DNA of 15,590 nt from assembly GCA_036005125.1 (NCBI GenBank), contig DASYQV010000029.1, positions 1-15,590 on the forward strand, given 5' to 3'. Within the stretch, counting starts at the first letter, position 1; each line of letters opens with the position of its first letter. Of the stretch, positions 1 to 7,132 are shown piece after piece. The position numbers were made by a program, and so were the translations under genes. The notes beneath the pieces were generated by a model. That model had not been told where the DNA came from, searched no databases, and worked only from the letters and a program-made list of their open reading frames with translations. Origin of the DNA: DASYQV01 sp036005125 (lineage in GTDB: Bacteria > Acidobacteriota > Vicinamibacteria > Vicinamibacterales > UBA2999).

Positions 1-320
1 TCCGGGTCGTCACCGTTGAGATCGGCGGCCTGCAGTATCCCATTCGCAGCGCGCTCGACCCGACGTATGTTGCCGAGCTGGCCGCCTATGTCGACCAGAA
101 GATGCGCACCGCATCGGATGCGGCGCCCGCAAGCGACGGGCTCGGGGTGGCCATCCTGGTCGCGCTCAACATCGCCGACGAACTGTTCCGCGCCCTCGCC
201 CGGCAGTCATCGGAACTGAATCAGCGTGCGCTTCAGCTCGAGCAACTGCTCGACGACGTCCTCTCACAGCCCGAGACGGCCGGCGGAAGCAACGGTCGCC
301 TGGGCCTGTCGACGCCCTGA
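1..320 (+). CDS. zapA: ZapA family cell division protein, 3' part
   Basis: The gene enters from the left edge; the reading frame runs from base 3 to the TGA at 318-320, giving about 105 residues. The visible protein starts with a beta-type segment (VTVEIGGLQYPI), continues with a YVAELAAYVDQKM helix, and has the ALNIADELFRA segment followed by a helical, glutamine-rich tail (residues about 65-95). This is the usual ZapA pattern: an N-terminal globular part, then a coiled coil. ZapA binds FtsZ at midcell and promotes Z-ring bundling. The start codon lies outside the window, but little is missing because the family is about 100 residues long. Its position directly before a 6S RNA gene is the classic zapA-ssrS arrangement known from proteobacteria. 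The call rests on pattern recognition of the protein plus this context. Confidence 0.85.
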   Translation, partial: RVVTVEIGGLQYPIRSALDPTYVAELAAYVDQKMRTASDAAPASDGLGVAILVALNIADELFRALARQSSELNQRALQLEQLLDDVLSQPETAGGSNGRLGLSTP

Positions 321-434
321 CCTTCGACATCCAACCGCGTGGCCGTGGCGCTATCTGTTACGATTCGTGCGGGTTAGCTTCTGCACCTCACCCGTTCACC
401 CAACGCGGCACGAAACGCGTCTGGGGCCCGGACA
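321..434. other. Spacer between zapA and the 6S RNA promoter
   Basis: No coding signal was found in this 114-base stretch, nor any convincing hairpin with a T run. zapA transcription could therefore read through into the 6S gene, although the latter has its own promoter. Confidence 0.5.
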
Positions 435-463
435 TTGACCCACCCCCGCCGGCAGGCTAAGAT
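435..463 (+). promoter_or_regulatory. Sigma70-type promoter for 6S RNA
   Basis: A -35 box TTGACC (435-440) and a -10 box TAAGAT (458-463) are separated by exactly 17 bases. This predicts a transcription start near 470-471, a few bases before the closing stem of the 6S RNA at 476. It is the best vegetative promoter seen in the window. A strong sigma70 promoter is expected for an abundant non-coding RNA. Confidence 0.72.
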
Positions 464-470
464 TGCGTTC

Positions 471-656
471 ACGTTCCCTGCTTTGCTCGTGATGGTTCGG
501 AGGCTCGTCTGAGCCAACGTTACATCCAAGCGAGCCGCGAGGTCGCGCGTTGTGCACGCCTCTGTTGCGAGGAAGCCTGAAGCGCGGCTGACAAACAGCG
601 GTTCCACCTGCTTTGCGCAGGTTCATTCGAGCTCCCCACACGGCAAAGCGGGGCCT
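471..656 (+). ncRNA. ssrS: 6S RNA
   Basis: 6S RNA binds the housekeeping RNA polymerase holoenzyme, mimics an open promoter and inhibits transcription in stationary phase. Bases 476-486 (CCCTGCTTTGC) pair with 643-653 (GCAAAGCGGGG) through 11 positions with one G-U pair, closing a molecule of about 178 bases, the normal 6S size. Inside lie CTGAGCC at 509-515 and GAGGAAGCCTGA at 569-580; both resemble segments flanking the central bubble in E. coli 6S RNA (CTGAGCC and GAGAAGCC). ACCTGC (606-611) pairs with GCAGGT (617-622) as the small hairpin where E. coli has the inverted CTTGAACC/GGTTCAAG. The location just after zapA is the conserved place for ssrS in proteobacteria. The ends are estimates, the 5' end from the promoter and the 3' end from the closing stem. 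Confidence 0.87.
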
Positions 657-702
657 CTCTTGTTCCCGCCCCATTCGACAATACTGCCACGCGAGATCCG
701 AC

Positions 703-707
703 AGGGA
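703..707 (+). promoter_or_regulatory. Ribosome binding site of rny
   Basis: AGGGA sits five bases before the ATG at 713 and supports that start. The resulting N-terminus is the expected hydrophobic anchor. Confidence 0.6.
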
Positions 708-712
708 CGCGC

Positions 713-2278
713 ATGACGAGCTATCTCATCAGTATCGGCGTTACGGGTCTCATCGCGGCAGGGATGTTCCTCTACTGGCTCGCGAGCCAGAAACGAACCG
801 CCGCGGAAACGATCAGGCGTGCGCGCGAGGAATCGGATCGCCTCGTTCGCGACGCGCAGCGCGAATGCGAAACGCTCAAGAAGGAAGCGCTGCTCGAGGC
901 CAAGGAAAAGGCGCACGACCTGCGGCTCGAAGCCGAAAAGCAGATTCGCGAACGGCGCGACGAGCTCGCGGTCGTCGAGCAATCGATAACCCGCCGCGAC
1001 GCGATCACAACGGAACAACGCGCCCAGCTCGAGGATCAGATGCGGGCGCTTCGCGTCCGCGAGCAGGTCATCAACGAACGCGAGCGGGCGACGCAGGCGA
1101 CGGCGGCCCGCTTCGACCAGCTCGTGGCGGAGCGCCAGCGCGAGCTCGAACGCGTGGCAGGCATGACGGCCGACGACGCCCGGGAGCTGTTGCTTCGACA
1201 GATCGAGGCCGATGCGCGCCGCGACGCCGCGCAACTGGTCAAGCGTCTCGAGGCCGAGGCCCGTGAAACGGCGGCCGAGCGGGCGAAGCACATTGTGGTC
1301 GAGGCGGTCCAGCGGAGCGCCGCCGAGCATGCCATCGAGACGACGGTGTCGGTGGTCGACCTGCCGAGCGACGATCTGAAGGGACGCATCATCGGTCGCG
1401 AGGGGCGGAACATTCGTGCGCTCGAGCTGGCCACGGGCGTCGACCTGATCGTCGACGACACTCCGGGCGCCATCATCCTCTCCGCTTACGATCCGTACCG
1501 CCGCGAGGTCGCACGTCAGTCAATCGAACGCCTGATTGCCGACGGCCGCATCCATCCAGCCCGCATCGAAGAGGTGGTCGAGAAGGTCAAGGCGGAGATG
1601 GAGGAACAGATGCGGAAAGACGGCGCGGCCGCCGCCTTCGAGCTCGGCCTCCACGACGTGCACGCCGAAATTCTGCGGCTGATGGGCCGGTTGAAGTACC
1701 GCACCAGCTACGGCCAGAACGTCCTCAGCCACTCCAAGGAAGTCGCCTTCCTCGCGGGCGTGATGGCGCGTGAGCTCGGCATCGATCAGCACGTGGCTAC
1801 GCGCGCGGCGTTCCTGCACGACGTCGGCAAGGCCATCGACCGGGAGATGGAAGGCACGCACCTCGAGCTCGGCATCGAGCTGCTTCGCAAATACGGCGAG
1901 AGCGAGGCCGTCGTCATGGCGATGGCGGCGCACCACATGGACATCGATTGGCCGTCGCTCGAGGCCATGATCGTGCAGGCCGCCGACGCCATCTCCGCGG
2001 CGCGGCCAGGTGCCCGCCGGGACATCCTCGAGTCCTACGTGAAGCGGCTGGAGAAGCTCGAAGGCATTGCGGATTCCTTCAAGGGCGTGTCCAAGGCCTT
2101 CGCGCTGCAGGCCGGCCGCGAGGTGCGCATCCTGGTCGAAAGCGAAAAGATCTCCGACGAGGAAGCGGTCTGGCTCTCGAAGGACATCGCGCGCCGAATC
2201 GAGAGCGAGCTCCAGTATCCCGGCCAGATCAAGGTCACGGTCATCCGGGAGACCCGCGCGATCGAATACGCGAAATGA
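713..2278 (+). CDS. rny: Ribonuclease Y
   Basis: Endoribonuclease that starts mRNA decay, attached to the inner face of the membrane. The 521-residue length is typical. Domains in order: an N-terminal membrane anchor (about residues 4-24); a long charged coiled coil rich in Arg/Glu/Lys/Ala (about 25-200); a KH RNA-binding domain with the GxxG loop in GRIIGREGRN (224-233); and an HD metal-dependent hydrolase domain with His340 (HSKEVAFLAG) and the HD pair at 369-370 (LHDVGKAID). The C-terminus ends in the usual GQIKVTVIRETRAIEYAK segment. ATG 713 has an AGGGA site. The gene lies about 60 bases after the 6S RNA with no clear promoter of its own, so some read-through from the 6S promoter is possible. 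Only the repeat tract at 2301-2501 follows it. Confidence 0.97.
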   Translation: MTSYLISIGVTGLIAAGMFLYWLASQKRTAAETIRRAREESDRLVRDAQRECETLKKEALLEAKEKAHDLRLEAEKQIRERRDELAVVEQSITRRDAITTEQRAQLEDQMRALRVREQVINERERATQATAARFDQLVAERQRELERVAGMTADDARELLLRQIEADARRDAAQLVKRLEAEARETAAERAKHIVVEAVQRSAAEHAIETTVSVVDLPSDDLKGRIIGREGRNIRALELATGVDLIVDDTPGAIILSAYDPYRREVARQSIERLIADGRIHPARIEEVVEKVKAEMEEQMRKDGAAAAFELGLHDVHAEILRLMGRLKYRTSYGQNVLSHSKEVAFLAGVMARELGIDQHVATRAAFLHDVGKAIDREMEGTHLELGIELLRKYGESEAVVMAMAAHHMDIDWPSLEAMIVQAADAISAARPGARRDILESYVKRLEKLEGIADSFKGVSKAFALQAGREVRILVESEKISDEEAVWLSKDIARRIESELQYPGQIKVTVIRETRAIEYAK

Positions 2279-2300
2279 CGGACATCAAAAGGCGAACGGC

Positions 2301-2501
2301 AAAGGGCAAAGGTCAAAGGGCAAAGGTCAAAAGTCAGGTCAAAGGTTCGTCTTGCCTTCGACCTCCACCTGCCCTTTCACTTGCTACCTTGACCTTGACC
2401 TTGACCTTGACCTTGTCCCTTGCACCTAGCACCTAGCACCTAGAACCTTGCCCTGAACCTTTGCCCTAACCTTTGCCCTTTGACCTTTGACCTTTGACCT
2501 T
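2301..2501. repeat. Inverted pair of heptamer arrays with internal hexamer and heptamer repeats
   Basis: The left arm has four heptamers alternating AAAGGGC and AAAGGTC (2301-2328), then degenerate units up to about 2345. The right arm has three CCTTTGA units (2477-2497) preceded by CCTTTGCC units, i.e. the reverse complement of the left arm. Between them are four CCTTGA hexamers plus a partial fifth (2387-2416) and three GCACCTA heptamers (2422-2442). The whole tract is non-coding. It lies between the rny stop and thiL and overlaps the only available thiL start codon. The arms could fold into a long imperfect hairpin in RNA. No transposase or phage gene is associated. Confidence 0.9.
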
Positions 2502-3551
2502 GGTTCTGGCACGGTCTCCGACCTGGGCGAGCGGGCGCTCATCGCGCGTATCACGGCTCGTCTTCCCCTCGCACCCTGGGTTCTGGTCGGTCCGGGCGAC
2601 GATGCGGCCCTCGTCCAGCCCGAACCGCGTATGGCCGAAGCGCTGACGACCGACGCGTTCGTTGAGGGTGTGCACTTCGACCGGCGGTTCTGCCCGCCCG
2701 ATGCGATTGGGCACAAGGCGCTCGCGATCAACCTGAGCGACCTGGCGGCCATGGGTGCGTCCCCGCGGGCGGCACTCCTCTCTCTGATCCTGCCCGGCGA
2801 CTTCCCAATCTCGGACCTGGACGCCATGCTCGACGGGATGCTGTCGCTTGCCGCGCGTCACCGCGTCGCCGTCGTCGGCGGCAACATCGCGCGATCACCG
2901 ACGCCCCGGGACGGGCTCGGCCCCGCTCCCTTGATGATCGATGTCACAGCGACCGGCTCCGTTGCGCCGCGCCGGGTGCTGACGCGCGCGGGGGCGCAAC
3001 CCGGTGATGATGTCTATGTGACGGGCACGATTGGCGCGGGCGCTGTGGGACTCCACGCACTCCTTGAAGCAACGGGTTCACGGCACCTGATCGGCGTGGG
3101 GCGCGAGGCCACCGAATGGGCGGACGCCCAGGCGCGGTATCTCCGTCCAGAGCCGCGTGTCCGGGCGGGCCTGATGCTGTCGCGGAACCGTGCGGCGGGC
3201 GCCTGCGTTGACCTGAGCGACGGCCTGGCTGATGGCGTGCGGCAGATTGCGGCGGCCTCGGGGGTCGGTCTCGTCATCGATGCCAGTGTCCTGCCGATTG
3301 ATGAGACCGCCGCGCGATGGTACGCGGCCCGCCAATCTGATGCCCTGGACGCCGTCCTGGCCGGCGGCGATGACTACGAATTACTGTTCACCTCCAGACG
3401 GGCGCACCGGGGTCGCCTGCAGGAGGCCCGGCGCGCGATGGGAGGGCTCCCGATCACGAGAATTGGGGCCGTGACCAGAGATCGGGAGATTGTGCTGCAC
3501 ACTGCTGGCGGCCCGCGGGAGCTTCCCCAAGGGTTCGAACACTTCCGGTAG
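2487..3551 (+). CDS. thiL: Thiamine-monophosphate kinase
   Basis: ATP-dependent phosphorylation of thiamine monophosphate to thiamine diphosphate, the last step of the pathway. 354 residues as drawn. Family motifs in order: SDLGERALIARI at the N-terminus (11-22), GPGDDAALV (35-43), TTDAFVEGVHF (54-64), INLSDLAAMGASP (81-93) for metal and substrate binding, VVGGNIARS, GADDVYVTGTIG-like segment, DLSDGLADGVRQIA, and GGDDYELLFT near 293-302. The start is odd. A TGA at 2481-2483 closes the frame just upstream, so the first possible start is TTG 2487, inside the CCTTTGA repeat, with no Shine-Dalgarno sequence; no ATG or GTG occurs before the conserved LGE segment. The repeat may have replaced the original 5' end. 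The domain is otherwise complete and appears functional. It seems to be a single-gene unit. Confidence 0.93.
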   Translation: MTFDLGSGTVSDLGERALIARITARLPLAPWVLVGPGDDAALVQPEPRMAEALTTDAFVEGVHFDRRFCPPDAIGHKALAINLSDLAAMGASPRAALLSLILPGDFPISDLDAMLDGMLSLAARHRVAVVGGNIARSPTPRDGLGPAPLMIDVTATGSVAPRRVLTRAGAQPGDDVYVTGTIGAGAVGLHALLEATGSRHLIGVGREATEWADAQARYLRPEPRVRAGLMLSRNRAAGACVDLSDGLADGVRQIAAASGVGLVIDASVLPIDETAARWYAARQSDALDAVLAGGDDYELLFTSRRAHRGRLQEARRAMGGLPITRIGAVTRDREIVLHTAGGPRELPQGFEHFR

Positions 3552-3628
3552 GGAGGGCTCGGAGAGGGCGGAGGAAGCCGGGACGATTTCGACGGGGAGC
3601 TCGCCGGGACCGCAGAGTTTTCGTGGAA

Positions 3629-3664
3629 TTCTCGGCGTTCTTGGCGTTCTTGGCGCGCTCTGCG
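3629..3664. repeat. Nonamer short tandem repeats
   Basis: TTCTCGGCG followed by two perfect TTCTTGGCG units (3638-3655) and a diverged CGCTCTGCG unit. Flanking CGCAGAG (3611-3617) is the reverse complement of CTCTGCG (3658-3664), so the array can sit inside a stem. A further CCTCTGCG lies near 3685. Confidence 0.7.
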
Positions 3665-3863
3665 TTTCAAATCGTCTCACCGTCCTCTGCGTGAAACACC
3701 TGGCGGCCCCGCCCCTCTTGGCGAATCCCTCGACTTGGCACATACTTGTCGCCCGGCGCGGCCGAAACCCGACGCGCCCCGGCGATTCCCGAAAACATCG
3801 TTCACGCCGTTTCCGGACCTGGCCCGACCTGGAGCCGACTTCGCCGGTACGGCTTAAGGTGGC

Positions 3864-3895
3864 GGTCAACGTTGACCAGGTCCGCCTCGCGGACC
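3864..3895. promoter_or_regulatory. Two adjacent inverted repeats upstream of moxR
   Basis: GGTCAACGTTGACC (3864-3877) is a perfect 14-base palindrome. One base later, GGTCCGC (3879-3885) and GCGGACC (3889-3895) form a 7-base stem with a 3-base loop. They end 14 bases before the proposed ATG at 3910. They could be an operator or an mRNA leader structure. A 14-base palindrome is expected about once by chance in a window of this size, so the evidence is weak. Confidence 0.35.
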
Positions 3896-3909
3896 GCGGA
3901 CGAGTCGAA

Positions 3910-4968
3910 ATGATTTCAGGGCGAGCAGTACATTCTGATCTCGAGGAAGCCGTCGAATTCCACAAGGCGATCGTCCTGGAGGGCGGCAAGGCATTGGTGG
4001 GCTACGACACGGCAAAGGCCCTGGCCAATGTCGTGCTGCTCTCCGAGATCCCGACGACCTACGACAAGCGCGAACAACGGCAGGTGAACGCCGGAAACCT
4101 GCTGCTGCGCGGCGTTCCGGGCGTCGGCAAAACCTTCTTTGGCGTCATTCTCGCCGCCATCAGCGACGCGAAGTTCGCCCGATTGCAGGGGCGCGCCGAT
4201 CTGCAGCCGACCGAAGTGGTTGGCTTTCAAATGATCAACCCGGTGACCGGACAGCTGGTCACCGAGTTCGGTCCGCTGGCGTCGGCCGAAGTGATCCTGC
4301 TCGACGAGATCAACCGTATCCCGCTGAAGTCCCAGAGCGCGTTTCTCGAAGGGCTGCAGGACCGTACCGTCACAGTGGGCAAGACCACCTACGAGTTGCC
4401 CGCGTTCAGCTTCGCCATCGCCACGATGAACCCGATCGAGCTCGGCCAGGGCACGTTCCCGCTCTCGGAGGCGGCCACGGACCGTTTCGCAATCATGGTG
4501 AACATCGGGTATCTTGCGCCTGAGGAGGAAGAGAAGCTGGTCAACTTCGACTTCAAGCGGGTGAAGCTGAATCCGCTGATGTCGAAGGACCGCATCATTC
4601 GCCTGCGGTCGTCCATCAACGAACAGGTGTTCCTCCACGCACGGCTCGGGAAATACATTCAGCGGCTGGTGGCGGCCACGCGTCCGCATAATCCCGATAC
4701 CGACTGGCTGGTCCATTCTCCATCCGAGCTCGTCGAGCACAGCGTGGATCTCGGAGCGTCGCCGCGCGCGATCATCTGCTGGGGGCGCCTCGCAAAGGTC
4801 TGGGCCCTGCTCGTTCGCGGCCGCACCGAGGTGTATCCCGAAGACATCCAGGACCTTGCTCCTTACGTGCTCCCCCATCGGATCTGGCTCGGCCCGCATG
4901 CGGCCAGCCACGGCGTGACGACCACGATGGTGATCCAGGACGTCATCGATCGTGTGGCCATCCCATGA
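3910..4968 (+). CDS. moxR: MoxR family AAA+ ATPase (MxaR-like)
   Basis: Cytoplasmic AAA+ chaperone-type ATPase, first gene of the six-gene operon. With ATG 3910 it has 352 residues. Walker A is GVPGVGKT (68-75), Walker B is VILLDEINR (128-136, acidic pair Asp132-Glu133), followed by the MoxR-typical SAFLEGLQDR segment, sensor 1 (ATMNP, near 171-175), GTFPLSEAATDRF with the arginine finger region, and the C-terminal lid domain with LGASPRAIICWGRLAKVWALL. MoxR proteins act with vWA proteins to mature or assemble other proteins; MxaR works in methanol dehydrogenase maturation. The frame is open further upstream, but that translation is not protein-like. A GTG at 3859 is an alternative start. A weak GGACGAG precedes ATG 3910. 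The stop overlaps the next start as ATGA, implying translational coupling. Confidence 0.9.
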   Translation: MISGRAVHSDLEEAVEFHKAIVLEGGKALVGYDTAKALANVVLLSEIPTTYDKREQRQVNAGNLLLRGVPGVGKTFFGVILAAISDAKFARLQGRADLQPTEVVGFQMINPVTGQLVTEFGPLASAEVILLDEINRIPLKSQSAFLEGLQDRTVTVGKTTYELPAFSFAIATMNPIELGQGTFPLSEAATDRFAIMVNIGYLAPEEEEKLVNFDFKRVKLNPLMSKDRIIRLRSSINEQVFLHARLGKYIQRLVAATRPHNPDTDWLVHSPSELVEHSVDLGASPRAIICWGRLAKVWALLVRGRTEVYPEDIQDLAPYVLPHRIWLGPHAASHGVTTTMVIQDVIDRVAIP

Positions 4969-5885
4969 GAACCCGGGAAGGCGCCATCGATCGGTTCGTC
5001 AATCTGTCAGAGATCACGGAGATCGAGCTGCTGATCCTGAAGCGGATGCGCACGATCACGGCTGGCGAGCATCGCAGCCAGGCGCACGGCTCGGGATTCG
5101 ATTTCCTCGGTCTGCGCGACTGGCAGGCCGGCGACCGGTTCTCGTCGATCGATTGGGGCCAGTCGTCGCTCAACAATTTCATGCCGCTCGTCGTGCGCGA
5201 GTACGAGCAGCCGAGCAACGCCAATGTCACCGTCATCGCGGACGCGTCGCTGTCGACGCGATGCGGCGTCGACGGAACCCAGATCGCGCACACCATCGCC
5301 TGGGCGATCGCCACGATCGGCATGTCCGCGGTGTTCTACCAGGATCTCTTCGGCCTGATTACGTTCGATGCAGGGTTCGACCACCTGGCGGCAGTGAATG
5401 CCCGCATCGGCAAGCGGCAGGTCATCCACTGTCTCGACGCGTATCAGACGGGCAAGAGCATGCGGGACCTGAAACGCGCCGAGAGTCTCAGCCAGACGCT
5501 GAGCGCGGTGCTCGGGAGACCCGGTCTGGTCCCCGTGATCTCTGATTTCCTGTTCGACGACTGGCGCGACGTGCTTCGCGAGCTGAACTTCGTCAACACG
5601 AAGCACGACGTCGTCATCGTGCTGATCGATGCGGCCTTCGCCTTCGACATGCCGCCGGTGCGATCCGGCTGGATCACCGTTGTCGACGTCGAGACGGGAC
5701 GGTCCCGCGTGGTGTCGCGGGCGACCCTTCACAAGATGTCGGAACGCGTGCGGACGTGGCAGGACGAGGTCCAGCACGCGGCAAAGCAAATCGGCTTCGA
5801 TGTACTCCGGCTCGGGACGGACCGGACGCAGCGGGAAGTGGCCCTCGTGGAGTTCGTCGCCGAGCGGCGCCTCCGGAGACGATGA
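4965..5885 (+). CDS. DUF58 domain protein (MxaS-like)
   Basis: 306 residues, soluble. The DUF58 signature is clear: GSGFDFLGLRDWQAGDRF (43-60) followed by SIDWGQSS (61-68), the equivalent of the family's G-x-F...R-x-Y-x-x-GD-x-x-R-x-IDW pattern. VVREYEQPSNANVTVIADASLST (77-98) comes next; IADASLST is the degenerate vWA-like metal-site strand of this family. DUF58 proteins almost always accompany MoxR ATPases. In the mxa gene order this position is MxaS. The start overlaps moxR by 4 bases (ATGA), and the end overlaps the next possible start in the same way. The biochemical role of DUF58 proteins is not well defined. The function inferred is participation in the MoxR-driven maturation complex. 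Confidence 0.85.
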   Translation: MRTREGAIDRFVNLSEITEIELLILKRMRTITAGEHRSQAHGSGFDFLGLRDWQAGDRFSSIDWGQSSLNNFMPLVVREYEQPSNANVTVIADASLSTRCGVDGTQIAHTIAWAIATIGMSAVFYQDLFGLITFDAGFDHLAAVNARIGKRQVIHCLDAYQTGKSMRDLKRAESLSQTLSAVLGRPGLVPVISDFLFDDWRDVLRELNFVNTKHDVVIVLIDAAFAFDMPPVRSGWITVVDVETGRSRVVSRATLHKMSERVRTWQDEVQHAAKQIGFDVLRLGTDRTQREVALVEFVAERRLRRR

Positions 5886-7132
5886 TCGAAAGGGAGAAAC
5901 ATCACGTGGTGTGGACGTCTCGAATCGTGATCGCGGTGCTGTGCGTGTGGGGTCTGTCCGGCGTCGCGCACGAGAACGCCGCGTTTGCTCAGCCGGCTGC
6001 CGGACGGCGGGTCACCGCCGACCCGATCGACTGCTGGTGGCGCACGACCAGCAGCGCGATACGGGTGGGACAGCCCTTCACGCTCGTCCTGACGTGCGCT
6101 GTCCTGGAGAACGACGAGGTGCGCGTCGTTCCCGATCAGGCTCCCCTCGAGCCCGCCGCGTTGCAGCTTGCGCCGTTCGAGTTGCTTCGAGGCAGTCAGG
6201 CGCCGGATCAGCGAACGAGCCAGCGACGATTCTTCCAGTATGAATACACGCTGCGCCTGATCGACGAGCTCCTGGTCGGCAAGGACGCCGACATTCCGAC
6301 GCTCGCGATCAAGTACCGCGTGCAGACGCGCGGCGCCGCGGGGGCGGAGCTGCAGGGCCGCGACCAGACGTACGTGATGCCGGCCCAGGGCATCCGTGTG
6401 ACGTCACTCGTGCCGGCCGACGCCCGCGATATCAGGGAAGCGCCGCCGGAAACGTTCAGCGACATCGAGCGACGCCGGTATGTCGCTTCCCTGCTCCGCA
6501 TACTCGGGGGCGTGCTGATGGGACTCGGCGGGCTGGTGGCCGTCGTTGTGCTGGTGCGTGTGGCCCGTCGCTCTCCGACGCGTGCGCGCACGGCTGTCGG
6601 TCACATGTCCACGCGCGCCGTCCTGAGCGGCGCCGGCCGTGAGCTCGCCGACATTAAACGTCAGCGCGGCATCGAGGGATGGACTGAGCCGCTCGCCGCC
6701 AGGGCGTTAGCGGTCCTGCGAATCATTGCCGGCTACCGCGCGGCTCGAGGAGTCTCACAGACGCAGGCGTCAACCGGTCGTGCGGCGAGCGAGGGTGCGC
6801 TGCGCCTCAAGGGCCGCCGCTGGCCGCGGCGGCGCCCCGATACGCTCGTGTTCGGGTCGATGACTGCCGAAGCGCTCGAGGAAGCGCGGAACGCGGCTGG
6901 CAACGATGGCAGCGGCACCGACCTCGACGAGCTTGCCACCGCGCTGCGGCGGTTCTCGGCCGCAAGTTACAGTCGCGACCGAAAGCCCAGCGACGAGGAG
7001 TTGGACGCTTCACTTGCCGCCGCGCGTAACATCCTGCGGCGCCTGCCGCGCTTCCACTTCGGGTCGATGTTTTCCTTCGGTCCGGGCGGACGCCAGGTCG
7101 CCGCGTCGCGAGGACAGGCGTGGACCCGGTAG
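5882..7132 (+). CDS. Signal-peptide, single-TM protein in the MoxR operon (MxaA/BatD-like position)
   Basis: 416 residues from ATG 5882. A signal peptide spans about 9-36 with likely cleavage after AFA (34-36), followed by a periplasmic beta-rich domain (37-198) with RVGQPFTLVLTCAV and QYEYTLRLIDELLVGKDADIPTL. One TM helix follows (about 201-226), then an Arg-rich, Ala-rich cytoplasmic tail (230-416). This layout resembles BatD/MxaA-type partners of MoxR systems, and the position after the DUF58 gene matches MxaA; primary sequence alone would not identify it. The start is uncertain. ATG 5882 overlaps the previous stop (ATGA), whereas GTG 5906 has a good AGGGAG site (5891-5896, nine bases away) and gives a shorter n-region. 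The 3' end overlaps the next gene by 13 bases. Confidence 0.72.
   Translation: MIEREKHHVVWTSRIVIAVLCVWGLSGVAHENAAFAQPAAGRRVTADPIDCWWRTTSSAIRVGQPFTLVLTCAVLENDEVRVVPDQAPLEPAALQLAPFELLRGSQAPDQRTSQRRFFQYEYTLRLIDELLVGKDADIPTLAIKYRVQTRGAAGAELQGRDQTYVMPAQGIRVTSLVPADARDIREAPPETFSDIERRRYVASLLRILGGVLMGLGGLVAVVVLVRVARRSPTRARTAVGHMSTRAVLSGAGRELADIKRQRGIEGWTEPLAARALAVLRIIAGYRAARGVSQTQASTGRAASEGALRLKGRRWPRRRPDTLVFGSMTAEALEEARNAAGNDGSGTDLDELATALRRFSAASYSRDRKPSDEELDASLAAARNILRRLPRFHFGSMFSFGPGGRQVAASRGQAWTR

Larger units (their letters stand above)
3552..3909. other. Non-coding gap before the moxR operon
   Basis: The moxR reading frame is open through much of this gap, but its translation does not look like protein. 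The gap holds nonamer repeats at 3629-3655, a pair CGCAGAG (3611-3617) / CTCTGCG (3658-3664) that can bracket them as a stem, and two inverted repeats just upstream of moxR (3864-3895). No confident sigma70 promoter was found, although a promoter for the six-gene operon should lie here. Confidence 0.6.

Noticed and set aside
660..690. Separate promoter for rny (TTGTTC ... AATACT)
   Set aside because: The spacing between the boxes is too short (about 13-14 bases) and the -10 match is poor.
2301..2501. CRISPR-like array
   Set aside because: Units are 6-7 bases in direct tandem with no spacers, and no cas genes are present.
3735..3750. Possible sigma54 promoter (TTGGCAC...TTGT) upstream of moxR
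   Set aside because: The spacing between the GG and GC elements is one base short, and the second element reads TTGT instead of TTGC.
3859..3885. VAVNVDQV in the moxR frame resembles the N-terminus of PdxJ
   Set aside because: Only about seven residues match, and the sequence that follows is not PdxJ; too short to call a gene remnant.
3490..3909. Upstream part of the moxR open frame as a coding N-terminal extension
   Set aside because: It overlaps the end of thiL, contains the nonamer repeats, and its translation has no domain-like pattern.
3916..4911. Long minus-strand open frame opposite moxR (331 codons)
   Set aside because: Antisense shadow of a clear MoxR gene in GC-rich DNA; the translation is Arg/His-rich and has no domain.
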